From a virus, in IMG/VR virus record IMGVR_UViG_3300047494_000087, positions 1-56,069 of that record: DNA of 56,069 bases; one strand, given 5' to 3'. This document shows positions 1-7,373 of the stretch, piece by piece (position 1 is the first letter of the stretch; each line of letters starts with the position of its first letter). Both the position numbers and the translations under genes were made by a program. The notes beneath the pieces were generated by a model. The model made no database searches. It was not told the DNA's origin and saw only the letters and a program-made list of their open reading frames with translations.

Positions 1-51
1 CCTTTTCAACCGCCCCCACCCCTGCTATCAGCCGCGCTCCGCACGGTAAGC

Positions 52-127
<76 letters not shown>

Positions 128-195
128 ACGAAATCAGATACTTATGGTGCGTATGTAAACCGGCGTATGAAGAACGTCATGGGAACTTCGACGTT

Positions 196-216
196 GTTCC
201 AACTGGCGTTCCAACT
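196..216 (+). promoter_or_regulatory. Putative integrase arm-type sites beside attL
   Basis: GTTCCAACT occurs twice, at 196-204 and 208-216 with a 12-bp period, starting 69 bp from the att core. A third same-orientation copy (37682-37690) ends 73 bp before the attR core. The symmetric spacing is what arm-binding sites of a lambda-type integrase would show. The role is inferred from position only. Confidence 0.45.
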
Positions 217-244
217 ACGGCTCCGTTTGTGTTCTAAACCTGTT

Positions 245-261
245 CGCGAACCGCGTTCGCG
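245..261. repeat. Palindrome CGCGAAC-CGC-GTTCGCG
   Basis: Perfect 7-bp arms with a 3-nt loop. It shares the GCGAAC-N3-GTTCGC arms of the palindromes at 8478, 19929, 24651, 31221 and 33569. It lies just downstream of the leftward early operon, so it might end that transcript, but no T-run is obvious. Confidence 0.5.
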
Positions 262-283
262 TGCCAAGCTCTGACCGCACTAG

Positions 284-448
284 CTACGTGGAGTTAGCTG
301 GTGGCTGGCGTTCGGCGAGCATGCGAATGAGGTCTGCGCACTCGCGTAGAGTTTCACGGCGCGCTACAGTGGTGTTCGCCTCGGTAGATGCCATCTGTTC
401 CCAGTTGTCGGCTATCTCCAGCGCCAAGCTCTTCGATATGTCAGCCAT
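284..448 (-). CDS. Small hypothetical phage protein (last gene of early operon)
   Basis: A 54-residue acidic, helix-rich protein starting [18 protein letters not shown]. Its ATG (446-448) lies next to the stop of the upstream gene (441-443), so the two overlap by 8 bp like the rest of the operon. Later residues ([14 protein letters not shown]) look like an amphipathic helix. I do not recognise a family or function. It is the last gene before attL, beyond the integrase. Confidence 0.6.
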   Translation of the reverse strand: MADISKSLALEIADNWEQMASTEANTTVARRETLRECADLIRMLAERQPPANST

Positions 449-644
449 AAGACTGATCCTCGTGCCAAGCGTCATCTGGCGAATAACCGTCGTCGAAATA
501 TTCGCGATAAGATTCTGGGTCGATGGCGCCCATGTCGTCTCGGGTCGCAATTGTAAGTAGGGCCGCCTTCCAGGCGGCCCACGCGTCTGCAGCAACGTCC
601 TCGTCGGACCTTGTTGCTGTTTCGACTCCTTGGGGTTCGCTCAC
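441..644 (-). CDS. Small acidic hypothetical phage protein
   Basis: A 67-residue acidic protein, rich in D, E, W and Y, ending [17 protein letters not shown]. The start is GTG at 644-642, chosen because it forms a GTGA overlap with the integrase stop, the coupling pattern of this operon. No recognised domain. The composition would fit a DNA mimic or inhibitor, but nothing in the sequence proves that. Confidence 0.55.
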   Translation of the reverse strand: MSEPQGVETATRSDEDVAADAWAAWKAALLTIATRDDMGAIDPESYREYFDDGYSPDDAWHEDQSYG

Positions 645-1927
645 GATGCAATCCCTTCCTGTTTGGCTTGGCGCGCTTCCTCGTGCGCTAGGCGCTTGGT
701 GGTGGCGGCCGCCGCCAGCTCGGCGGTGAGGCTGACGTAGCGGGCTAGGATTTGGTTGACGCTGGCGATGCTGTGGCCGGTGACGCCGGCGATCTGGAGG
801 GTGGTGCAGCCGGCGACGGCCATCTCGGTCACGGCCGTGTGGCGCAGGTGCATGAACCACAGCTTGGCGGTTTCCACCTCCGTGCCGTCGGCGTGGACTG
901 TGACCGGGTGGGCCTTCGCCATGGTCGCACGGATCTCGGCGAACACGTGGCGGAAGTAGTGCTCCGTCCATGGCTCGCCGGTGCCCTCGCACAGTAGCAG
1001 CGTGGCGGGCGGGTCGGCTGGCAGGGGGATGGCGCCACGCGCGCGCACCGCGGCGTCACGGGCGGCCTGTAGGCGTTCCTGGTGGGCCAGCTCGGCGTCG
1101 AGGCGGGCGCGCACCTGGGGGCTGTCTGGCACGGCCACGCGGGCGCCTGTCTTGGATTGCAGCACCATGGTGCGGTTGTTGGCCACGGCCGCCCTGGGGA
1201 GGGCCAGGATATCCGTCTCACGCTGGCCCAGCCAGTGGTTGATCCGCACGGCGGTGCCCACGCTATGCCAGCCGGCGGCGTCGGCCGTGGCCACGAACAG
1301 GTCTACCGCCTCGCGCGTCCAGAGACGGCCGGAGGGCTTGGCGCCGCGCAGGCCGGCCTTCAGCGCGGGGTTGGTGGTGATCAGCTCCTGGCGGATGGCG
1401 GCTTCCAGCAGGATTTGCAGCATCACGATAACCGCCTTCGCCTTGCTGGGCGTGCGCGTGTAGAGCGAGGTGTAGAGGGTTTCCACGGTCTTCTTGGTGA
1501 TCGCGGCGACGCGCATGTCGCCGCCCCAATCCTCCAGGAAGCGCATGTTCTGGCGGTAGCCGCGCTTCGTACGCTCGGCCTTGTCGGTAAAAAACCGGCT
1601 GCGTTCATAGGAACGGATGACTGCGGCGAGCGTAGCCGGCTCCACATGGCGCATCGGGGCGACGCCGGCGGCGACGGTGCCGGTACCGGCGCGCCACGCG
1701 TCCAGCTCGGCGTTCATCTGTTCGGCCTTGGCGATGGCGGCCACGCGGTCATCCGGCAGGCGGGTGGGCAGCCAGCCGTGCTGCCGCAGCTCGGCCGCCG
1801 GCTGCCAGTAATACAGGGCCCGGCCGCCGCGCAGTTTGTGCACCAGGTAGCGTATCTTCACCTTGCCCACAGGCTTCCCCTTCGCGCCGGCGGCGGGCAC
1901 CGTGGCACGGGCGGAACGATGTGTCAT
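641..1927 (-). CDS. int: Tyrosine-type phage integrase
   Basis: A 428-residue tyrosine recombinase that would insert and excise the prophage at tRNA-Lys. The N-terminal part (about 1-100) is Arg/Lys rich and could bind arm sites. Residues about 100-190 form the SAM-like core-binding domain. The catalytic domain shows Arg in LGQRETDIL (R236), Lys in SKTGARV (K259), LRHTA (R362), a GH pair (384-385) and the nucleophile in LARYVSL (Y397). The His expected three residues before R362 is Met, with His at the next position. ATG at 1927 was chosen over an upstream in-frame start because it overlaps the preceding stop (1924). The gene sits beside attL, as usual for tRNA-integrating phages. Confidence 0.95.
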   Translation of the reverse strand: MTHRSARATVPAAGAKGKPVGKVKIRYLVHKLRGGRALYYWQPAAELRQHGWLPTRLPDDRVAAIAKAEQMNAELDAWRAGTGTVAAGVAPMRHVEPATLAAVIRSYERSRFFTDKAERTKRGYRQNMRFLEDWGGDMRVAAITKKTVETLYTSLYTRTPSKAKAVIVMLQILLEAAIRQELITTNPALKAGLRGAKPSGRLWTREAVDLFVATADAAGWHSVGTAVRINHWLGQRETDILALPRAAVANNRTMVLQSKTGARVAVPDSPQVRARLDAELAHQERLQAARDAAVRARGAIPLPADPPATLLLCEGTGEPWTEHYFRHVFAEIRATMAKAHPVTVHADGTEVETAKLWFMHLRHTAVTEMAVAGCTTLQIAGVTGHSIASVNQILARYVSLTAELAAAATTKRLAHEEARQAKQEGIAS

Positions 1928-2106
1928 GGTCCGGCCTCCTCGTCCGGGTCGTCGGTGATGATCTCGTGCGACCACCAAAACTTTTCACGCGCCGCGTCGG
2001 AGCAGGCGTATTCGATGTCCCTTGGGTGCGTGCCATCCGGGAATTCGAGCGTGAATTCGCGTATCGTGGCGGCTCCAACGCTGCAAAGCACCTTCGCCTT
2101 GATCAT
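1924..2106 (-). CDS. Small hypothetical protein preceding integrase
   Basis: A 60-residue protein (MIKAKVLCSVGAATIREF...) that overlaps the integrase start by an ATGA. It has a predicted beta-rich N-terminal half and an acidic tail (ITDDPDEEAGP). No domain recognised. Overlap coupling to int would allow a role in recombination directionality, but a basic DNA-binding character is absent, so that is only a possibility. Confidence 0.6.
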   Translation of the reverse strand: MIKAKVLCSVGAATIREFTLEFPDGTHPRDIEYACSDAAREKFWWSHEIITDDPDEEAGP

Positions 2107-2107
2107 G

Positions 2108-2443
2108 TCAGTTCACTCCCGAGGGGTGCCAGCCGCTGGCCAAGCGCGCCTTAGCGACGCCGTAGTGGATGGCCGCATGCGCATTGGAAACAAATTCGTC
2201 TATTTCCTGGTCGGCGCCAGCGTTGCCATCGGTTTCTACTAACGCGAGGGCGCCGATGACCAGGGCTAGGCACACGATGATCTGTGCAGGTGAAAGCTGC
2301 ATCGCTTCTCCAAGGTCACAAAGTTGATCGCACGCCTTGTGCACAGCAGGAATAACTTCGGCAGGCAGGTTTTGGTGGATGGACATGGCCGTTAGAATGC
2401 GGGTGTTGAATTGCCTGTCTGTTTGGGTGCGTAGCTTGGGCAT
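2108..2443 (-). CDS. Hypothetical protein with one hydrophobic segment
   Basis: A 111-residue protein starting MPKLRTQTDRQFNTRIL. A hydrophobic stretch (IIVCLALVIGALALV, about residues 54-68) could be a membrane segment or a buried helix. ATG at 2443 was chosen because the longer frame would run deep into the neighbouring gene; the stop of that gene is 10 bp away. No family recognised. Central operon position. Confidence 0.6.
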   Translation of the reverse strand: MPKLRTQTDRQFNTRILTAMSIHQNLPAEVIPAVHKACDQLCDLGEAMQLSPAQIIVCLALVIGALALVETDGNAGADQEIDEFVSNAHAAIHYGVAKARLASGWHPSGVN

Positions 2444-2453
2444 GGCCGTACTC

Positions 2454-2714
2454 CTACGCGACGCGCGTATAGCCGTCTTCGAAAGCTTTCTTTGGGCTAA
2501 AGGCCAGATAGCCGTCTTCGTATCGAACGAGGTAATCACCTGGTTCGGGAATGTATCGACTGGCAAGCTCCGCCGCGACAACGCGTGGGGCAAAATGCGC
2601 GTCTCGAAAGAACAGTCGCAAGCCGTGCAAGCAGTGAACGATAAGCTCGATCTGAAGGGCGTAGACCTTCTTGTGGGATTTGTACATCGGCATCGGTGCC
2701 ATTGCTTCGCTCAT
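2454..2714 (-). CDS. Hypothetical phage protein with C-terminal DGYxAFSPKKAFEDGY motif
   Basis: An 86-residue protein starting MSEAMAPMPMYKSHKKVYAL. The C-terminus (YLVRYEDGYLAFSPKKAFED) resembles a short conserved domain frequent in early regions of proteobacterial prophages, of unknown function. ATG at 2714 overlaps the stop of the preceding gene (2711) by 4 bp. Translation is probably coupled to its neighbour. Confidence 0.7.
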   Translation of the reverse strand: MSEAMAPMPMYKSHKKVYALQIELIVHCLHGLRLFFRDAHFAPRVVAAELASRYIPEPGDYLVRYEDGYLAFSPKKAFEDGYTRVA

Positions 2715-2917
2715 AGTGTTTGCTCCAGGTGAGCCGGCAATGCCTGCCGGCGGGCTTTGGTGAGGGTGGACAGCTGCGCCCACAGATCGGGGCTGGTGGC
2801 GCCCACCTGGCTGATCAGGGCGCGGTGATCGCGGAGGAAATCGTTCAGCGTGGCTACGCTGGTGGCCAGATCGATGCCGAGCCCCAAGCCGGCGGCAACC
2901 AGGTGGGCGTCGGTCAT
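2711..2917 (-). CDS. Small hypothetical phage protein
   Basis: A 68-residue, Leu/Ala-rich, probably helical protein starting MTDAHLVAAGLGLGID. Both ends overlap neighbours by ATGA (2911-2917 and 2711-2714), which is the main evidence that it is translated. No domain recognised. Confidence 0.6.
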   Translation of the reverse strand: MTDAHLVAAGLGLGIDLATSVATLNDFLRDHRALISQVGATSPDLWAQLSTLTKARRQALPAHLEQTL

Positions 2918-3162
2918 GCTGTAGGCGTCGGCAGGCGGCTGGCGAACATGTGGTGGCCGTCCCCCTGGGTGTTCACCAGGGTGATCGCCACCAGGCCGCG
3001 CTTCTGTAATCGCCGGCATACCGCTTCGTCGTTCGCGTTCACGCGGCCGCCGGGCCTGCCGTCGACGTGCTGCGGCAACGCGGCCAGCAGCAGGCGTTCG
3101 GCATGCCGCAGGTGGAGCGGGTAGCGCGGTAGATCATCGAAGAGGAGGTTTTCATCGGTCAC
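2914..3162 (-). CDS. Small hypothetical protein, possible winged-helix fold
   Basis: An 82-residue protein starting with GTG (MTDENLLFDDLPRYPLHLRH). The middle (NDEAVCRRLQKRGLVAITLV) reads like a recognition helix followed by a beta wing, as in small winged-helix proteins; this is a pattern judgement only. The gene overlaps its upstream neighbour by 11 bp and its downstream neighbour by 4 bp. Confidence 0.6.
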   Translation of the reverse strand: MTDENLLFDDLPRYPLHLRHAERLLLAALPQHVDGRPGGRVNANDEAVCRRLQKRGLVAITLVNTQGDGHHMFASRLPTPTA

Positions 3163-3478
3163 GCGGCACCCGGCCGTGGCCCAGCAGCGCGCTGCGACGG
3201 TCCAGCTCGGCCGCCTGGCTGGCCAGCGCCGCGTCGATCGCCGGCGCCGGCGGCTCGGCCGCGCGCGGTGCGGGCAGTTCGCGATCCAGCCAGGCGTGCA
3301 CGGCTACTGGGTTCCAGCGGGCACTGACGCGGTTGCCCATAATCGGCCGGGGGAAGCCTTCATGCTCCATCATGAAATTCAGGTTGGCGTAGACCCAGCT
3401 GAGGGGCTGGTTGAACCAGTGGGCCAGATCGAGCCGCGTGTAGGGCGGGCGTTGGCGGATGTCGGGCGCGTATTCCAT
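3152..3478 (-). CDS. AlpA/MerR-like helix-turn-helix DNA-binding protein
   Basis: A 108-residue protein. Residues about 14-65 match the pattern of AlpA/excisionase-type helix-turn-helix proteins: TRLDLAHWF, SWVYANLNFM, then GFPRPIMGNRVSARWNP and VHAWLDRE. Such proteins commonly act as recombination directionality factors or transcription regulators. It is the best excisionase candidate in this operon, although five genes separate it from int. The tail is Ala/Pro/Arg rich. Its ATG shares one base with the stop of the ParB-like gene. Confidence 0.7.
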   Translation of the reverse strand: MEYAPDIRQRPPYTRLDLAHWFNQPLSWVYANLNFMMEHEGFPRPIMGNRVSARWNPVAVHAWLDRELPAPRAAEPPAPAIDAALASQAAELDRRSALLGHGRVPRDR

Positions 3479-5184
3479 TACGCCGCCTCCGCTTCCTCGA
3501 TGGCGTTTTCAAGGTCCGTCTGGCCGGACAGGCGCTGCTCGATCTTGCGGAGGGCGGCGGCCTTTTCCTTCGGAGTGTGCAGCAGGATCGGCGGGATGGT
3601 GTATTTCAGCTTCGTGGCCAAGCTGGCCAGCACAGGGGACAGAGGGCGATCGGGGCTGATGTGCAGCTGGTGGCCGACTATATCCACGATGACGTTGTTG
3701 ATCGCGCCGTCTTTCGTCGCTTCCAGGTGCTGCCAAGCGGCCAGCAGGCGCTTTGTGTCGTCACCTTTCGCATCCTTCAAGTCGCTCAAGATCGCTAGGT
3801 TCTTGCAGCGATGGGTGTCTGGAAGGCCGCGGTGATCGGCAAGGAAATTCACATCCCAGGGCGCTAGGGCCTGAAAGGCCAACAGGCGCAACGCCTCGCC
3901 GACGGTCATCTGATCGGCCAGGAACGCGATCAGCTCTTTGCCGGCGGCCGTGAATTCCTTGTGGTATTCGCAGGCGGCTTCCCATGCCATGGAGCCGGTA
4001 ACCTGCCTTGCCGCACCCTCCGGCGACGCCTTGCGTGCATCCTTCCGGCCTTCGTAAATCGTGGCCTGGCCGCTGTGCAGGCTGAGAACGATCACAACGC
4101 CGGTCCCACCTTCCGGAAATTGGTGGCTGTCAATCCACTGGGTGACTTCCACGAACGACGCGCCCTTCGCGAGCAGCTCGGCCTTCCGCTTTTCCACGGC
4201 CATCTTTTGCATGGCGACGGCCGCATCGAAATCCGTAAGGAAGACTTCGTTCGTGTTGGGATCGGTGAAGGTTTCCAGGCCGGGTTTCTGCCAATCGAAC
4301 CACGCGAATTCGGCCGGAAACATGTCCTGCGTCGCGTCCTGCGCCATTTCTTCGGCGCTGATGCCCTCCATGGCCTGTTCCAGTAGGTCGCCCTGCACCG
4401 CCTTCGGGACGCTGGCGAGTAGCTTGGCCTGGCTGACGGTGATCTCGCCGCTGCGCAGCTTTTCCTTCGCCTCCGGCGGCAGCTTTTCGGCCAGGCCGAT
4501 GCGCAGCTGCACCTGGCGCTGCGTCACCCCCAGCTTTTCGGCGATGGCTCGGGTGGTCCATTTCTTCGGGTCCAGCGCATGGAGGTTGGCGATGGACTCG
4601 GCCTCGTCCATCGGGTTCACGTCCACGCGTTGCAGGTTTTCCACCAAGGCCATCGCGATGTGCTCGGCATCGGTGAGGGTGGTGAAGTGCACGGGCACAC
4701 CCTGTTCGGCCAGCTCGGCGGGTAGGCGCCCGGCGGTTTCCAGCAGTTTCAGCGCGCGGTAGCGGCGTTCGCCGGCAACGATCCAATAGATGGCGGGCTG
4801 ATCCTTGTCCTGGCGCACAACCAGGTTCTGCAGCAGACCCTGCTGCACGATGCTTTCGGCCAGCTCGGCGAGCGCGTCCGGATCGATGGTGCGGCGCGGG
4901 TTCAAATGGCTGGGGGTGAGGTTGGCCAACCGCACGCGTGGCCCTGCTGGCGGGGTGGCGGGCAGCAGCTCCGGCGGTGTGTCGGGGCCCAGCAGCTTCT
5001 GAGGCTCGATGGCGAGGTAGCGGGCGATGCGCAGCACGATTTCCAGGGTCGGCCGGCTATCGGCGGCGCGGCCTTTTCGTAGGGTGCCGTCGCCCAGGCC
5101 GATCGCCTTTTCCAGGTTCGGCAACGTGACGGTGCCTAGAGCCGCATCGAGGCGGGTCCAAAAGGTTTCGGGAATGGTGGTCAT
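3478..5184 (-). CDS. ParB/RepB/Spo0J-family nuclease-domain protein
   Basis: A 568-residue DNA-binding protein. Residues 1-65 look like a Cro/XRE-type helix-turn-helix. Residues about 85-190 form the ParB N-terminal domain, with the CTP-binding motif GERRYRA at 138-144 and ENLQR at 182-186. A helix-turn-helix follows (TTRAIAEKLGVTQRQVQLRI, about 211-230). The remaining 300 residues are unassigned. In plasmids ParB works with ParA, but no parA lies in this prophage, so a regulatory or host-directed role is more likely. It overlaps its upstream neighbour by ATGA. A palindromic parS was not identified. Confidence 0.88.
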   Translation of the reverse strand: MTTIPETFWTRLDAALGTVTLPNLEKAIGLGDGTLRKGRAADSRPTLEIVLRIARYLAIEPQKLLGPDTPPELLPATPPAGPRVRLANLTPSHLNPRRTIDPDALAELAESIVQQGLLQNLVVRQDKDQPAIYWIVAGERRYRALKLLETAGRLPAELAEQGVPVHFTTLTDAEHIAMALVENLQRVDVNPMDEAESIANLHALDPKKWTTRAIAEKLGVTQRQVQLRIGLAEKLPPEAKEKLRSGEITVSQAKLLASVPKAVQGDLLEQAMEGISAEEMAQDATQDMFPAEFAWFDWQKPGLETFTDPNTNEVFLTDFDAAVAMQKMAVEKRKAELLAKGASFVEVTQWIDSHQFPEGGTGVVIVLSLHSGQATIYEGRKDARKASPEGAARQVTGSMAWEAACEYHKEFTAAGKELIAFLADQMTVGEALRLLAFQALAPWDVNFLADHRGLPDTHRCKNLAILSDLKDAKGDDTKRLLAAWQHLEATKDGAINNVIVDIVGHQLHISPDRPLSPVLASLATKLKYTIPPILLHTPKEKAAALRKIEQRLSGQTDLENAIEEAEAA

Positions 5185-5567
5185 GCGACTTGCTCCAAGG
5201 CAGGGGTGGGTTCGGTCGGCGAATACGGTTCGCCTGGCTGGATGACGCGGATGTCCGCGGCGGCGAGATCTTCCGGCGACAGGCGTGGTGCGTGGGGGGA
5301 GATGATCACCAGGCGACGCGGCGAGGCTTTAAGGGAACTGGCGCGGAAGGGGATGGCGATGGACAGGCGTTCGGCCTGGTCCTGGCTGGCGGCTTCGGCG
5401 ATGACCAGAAAATCAAAGCCGATGGCGACATCGTTCAGGATCACCAGCGGATGCCAGGCGGCATCCCAGGCGGGAAAGCGCACCCGGCAATCCCGCAGCA
5501 TGGTGATGATGGCGTTGGGCGCGGCCGGGTGCTCGATCAGCCATAGGTGGGAGCGGCGACGCATCAT
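5181..5567 (-). CDS. Hypothetical phage protein
   Basis: A 128-residue protein starting MMRRRSHLWLIEHPAAPNAI, with alternating beta and helix segments (HPLVILNDVAIGFDFLVIAE; RRLVIISPHAPRL) suggestive of an alpha/beta fold. The ATG at 5567 overlaps the stop of the preceding gene by 4 bp, and the stop overlaps the ParB-like start. It is probably co-translated with the ParB-like gene; function unknown. Confidence 0.62.
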   Translation of the reverse strand: MMRRRSHLWLIEHPAAPNAIITMLRDCRVRFPAWDAAWHPLVILNDVAIGFDFLVIAEAASQDQAERLSIAIPFRASSLKASPRRLVIISPHAPRLSPEDLAAADIRVIQPGEPYSPTEPTPALEQVA

Positions 5568-5854
5568 GTGCGAGCCGCCCGAACCACCTTTTCCAGGCGA
5601 AGGAAGTCGTTGAAGGTGAGCTCGGGTTCGTGCGTTTCCTGTTCCAGGGCGGCAACGGCGAAGATCGCCACCAGCAAGTCCGCGGTGCGCATGCGCTCGG
5701 CGGGCGGTGCGGAGTGGTTGACTACGCGACATGGCCCTATGCCGCATACGTGGCAGGTCCTGGGACAAGCCAAGCCGCCCTTGATGCGCATTTCTCTGCA
5801 GGACGGCTCGGCCTGCCCAACCGGTGTGGCGAGCTGGTTCAGGGCGCCGCTCAC
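5564..5854 (-). CDS. Small Cys-rich hypothetical protein
   Basis: A 96-residue protein. Cysteines in the first half (C19, then ACPRTCHVCGIGPC) form a CxxxCxxC arrangement that could bind zinc, as in other small phage zinc proteins. The second half is helical and acidic. Start and stop both overlap neighbours by ATGA. No specific family recognised. Confidence 0.62.
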   Translation of the reverse strand: MSGALNQLATPVGQAEPSCREMRIKGGLACPRTCHVCGIGPCRVVNHSAPPAERMRTADLLVAIFAVAALEQETHEPELTFNDFLRLEKVVRAART

Positions 5855-6081
5855 TGCATCACCCCCGGCAGGTGGGCTTCGGCCATGGCTTCGGACACCA
5901 GCTCGTCCAGCGTGCGTTCCATGGTGGCCAGGCGCGGGAGGATGGCCTTGAGGTCGGCGCGGGCCAGCGCGTCGCTGGTGGCGGCGGCGATCGCGTCGAT
6001 TTGGGCTGCTAAGCCCTTGTAGCGTGGGGCGGGACGCGCCCCAGCCGGCCGTGGTTGGACGATCTTACGCAAGTGCGACAT
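5851..6081 (-). CDS. First gene of leftward early operon, hypothetical
   Basis: A 76-residue protein starting MSHLRKIVQPRPAGARPAPR. The N-terminus is basic and the rest helical (LATMERTLDELVSEAMAEAH), with a heptad-like pattern that could dimerise. It is the promoter-proximal gene of the leftward operon, about 30 bp downstream of two repressor-type operators. Its stop overlaps the next ATG. Function unknown. Confidence 0.62.
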   Translation of the reverse strand: MSHLRKIVQPRPAGARPAPRYKGLAAQIDAIAAATSDALARADLKAILPRLATMERTLDELVSEAMAEAHLPGVMQ

Positions 6082-6109
6082 GGCGAACCCCGTTCGTTAC
6101 GGGATAAGC

Positions 6110-6160
6110 TGTCGGACATTCCGACAATTCGCGCAAGGAAAATCGTCGGATCGTCCGACA
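6110..6160. promoter_or_regulatory. Left operator pair (TGTCGG-N5-CCGACA)
   Basis: Two inverted repeats, 6110-6126 and 6144-6160, centred 34 bp apart and just upstream of the leftward operon. The same half-sites recur in the right control region (6859-6920). They are the probable binding sites of the repressor encoded at 6497-6835. The second site has C for T at its first position. Confidence 0.75.
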
Positions 6161-6180
6161 TCACGAAAACGTGAACGTCG

Positions 6181-6495
6181 CTAGGGTGTGTCGGTTGCGC
6201 CTGGAGGGAAGTTGCAGGCATCGTTGTAGAGGGGCTGCAAGCGTGGGTGCACCGCAGTATAGCGTGCCAGCCGGAGCGGGTCGTATGCGCCTTCCTGCCC
6301 GTCAATTTCCCACAAGTCCCTGCAGACTTCCTCTAAGCCAGCATTGGCGTCCTGGGGCACTAAGACAGCAGGCGATGCCCGCTTCGTTCCGGCCTGAGTT
6401 GCGAGGTAGCCGGCCGCTGCAAATAGGCCGCAATATCCGACGCCGGCGATGATCCGCAGCAGCCAGCGATCAAACGCACGCGCCGACACCGGCAT
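6181..6495 (-). CDS. Single-span membrane protein downstream of repressor
   Basis: A 104-residue protein starting MPVSARAFDRWLLRIIAGVG. It has one transmembrane segment (about residues 10-30) and a soluble tail with two cysteines (EEVCRDLW, YNDACNF). ATG at 6495 follows the repressor stop by one base, so it is probably co-expressed with the repressor from lysogens. A superinfection-exclusion role is possible by position but not shown. Confidence 0.6.
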   Translation of the reverse strand: MPVSARAFDRWLLRIIAGVGYCGLFAAAGYLATQAGTKRASPAVLVPQDANAGLEEVCRDLWEIDGQEGAYDPLRLARYTAVHPRLQPLYNDACNFPPGATDTP

Positions 6496-6496
6496 C

Positions 6497-6835
6497 CTAG
6501 TTGCTTTTCGGTTTGGCGCGAGAAAGCACGTAGGCCAGTAGTTGCTTGCGCTCGCTCGCATCCATGGCGCGCCAACCGTGCAGCCATAGCGCTTCTTCTT
6601 CGTCGGCTGCTTTGGAGTTGGCCACGCTCGGCTGGCCGGCAAGTAGATCGAGCGAGATATCCAGCGCGTTGAACAATGCCACCAACGTTTCCCTGCCCGG
6701 CAGATCGCCACCCGTCTCGATCATCGCCAAATGGGACCGAGAGATGCCCACCGCCGTGGCTAATTCTATTTGGGAAATCTTGCGCTCCTTACGTTTCGTC
6801 CGCAATATGGTTGAGATCGCATTTTCCGTCTTCAT
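6497..6835 (-). CDS. XRE-family phage repressor
   Basis: A 112-residue protein with a Cro/CI-type helix-turn-helix at about 20-45 (ISQIELATAVGISRSHLAMI). It lacks a LexA-like S24 peptidase domain, so induction would not be by RecA-triggered self-cleavage. ATG at 6835 was chosen over an upstream in-frame ATG because the extension would cover the operator region. It is divergent from the Cro-like gene and is the likely master repressor of both early promoters. Confidence 0.85.
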   Translation of the reverse strand: MKTENAISTILRTKRKERKISQIELATAVGISRSHLAMIETGGDLPGRETLVALFNALDISLDLLAGQPSVANSKAADEEEALWLHGWRAMDASERKQLLAYVLSRAKPKSN

Positions 6836-6858
6836 CCCATGATTGTGCCGGAAGCGTG

Positions 6859-6920
6859 CCGACAATGTGTCGGACCTACCGACAATAACGCTTGACGCGA
6901 ATTGTCGGCATATCCGACAA
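6859..6920. promoter_or_regulatory. Right operator region (TGTCGG-N5-CCGACA sites)
   Basis: Two inverted repeats, 6868-6884 and 6902-6920 (the latter extended to TTGTCGG-N5-CCGACAA), lie between the divergent repressor and Cro-like genes. An overlapping half-site at 6859-6864 makes a further CCGACA-ATG-TGTCGG palindrome. A TTGACG box at 6892-6897 may be a rightward -35 element whose -10 falls in the second operator. Confidence 0.75.
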
Positions 6921-6926
6921 CGCGTT

Positions 6927-7142
6927 ATGCCCGATATTACCGTAGCGTGCATTTTGGACAGGCTTGGCGGACCGCCAGAGGCGGCGCGTAAGCTATCGGC
7001 CGCCCGCACTACCGTGCTCGGCTGGCGAAAGGCGAATGCGATCCCGGCAGCACGGCTGCTGGATGTGCATGACCTGACGGGGTTGCCGATCGAAGAGTTG
7101 CGCGTGTTGGTCGCCCAGCAGGCCCGGCCTCACGCACCATGA
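6927..7142 (+). CDS. Cro/YdaS-like helix-turn-helix regulator
   Basis: A 71-residue protein starting MPDITVACILDRLGGPPEAA. The arrangement (LGGPPEAARKLSAARTTVLG, then WRKANAIPAARLLDV) matches Cro/YdaS-type phage regulators. It is the first rightward gene, starting 7 bp after an operator, so it is under repressor control. ATG at 6927 was preferred to 6843 because the longer frame covers the operators. It probably antagonises the repressor in lytic growth. Confidence 0.75.
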   Translation: MPDITVACILDRLGGPPEAARKLSAARTTVLGWRKANAIPAARLLDVHDLTGLPIEELRVLVAQQARPHAP

Positions 7143-7336
7143 ACCCGCCCCCGCCCAATTGGCGCGCCATTGTGGCAGCGGCGGCGGTGGACCTGCTGGC
7201 CCTGCAGATCAAAGCTTTGCCCACACGCAGGATAATAAAACGCACCTGTAACCACGTTGTTCCGCCTCAAGTCTTATGCCGCATTGCACATAAGTCGCGT
7301 GCCGATACGGCTACACAGAGTCAATGCGAAACGTGA
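7139..7336 (+). CDS. Small hypothetical protein
   Basis: A 65-residue protein starting MNPPPPNWRAIVAAAAVDLL that overlaps the Cro-like stop by ATGA. The second half is basic. No family recognised. The last 25 residues have weaker coding character, so the true extent is uncertain. Confidence 0.5.
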   Translation: MNPPPPNWRAIVAAAAVDLLALQIKALPTRRIIKRTCNHVVPPQVLCRIAHKSRADTATQSQCET

Positions 7337-7373
7337 TGAAGCGGCAATCACCGATCCGTGAGGGTTTTGCGCC

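Noticed and set aside
1082-2242. 386-residue plus-strand frame opposite the integrase
   Set aside because: Antisense to a gene with intact recombinase motifs and crosses two other coding genes.
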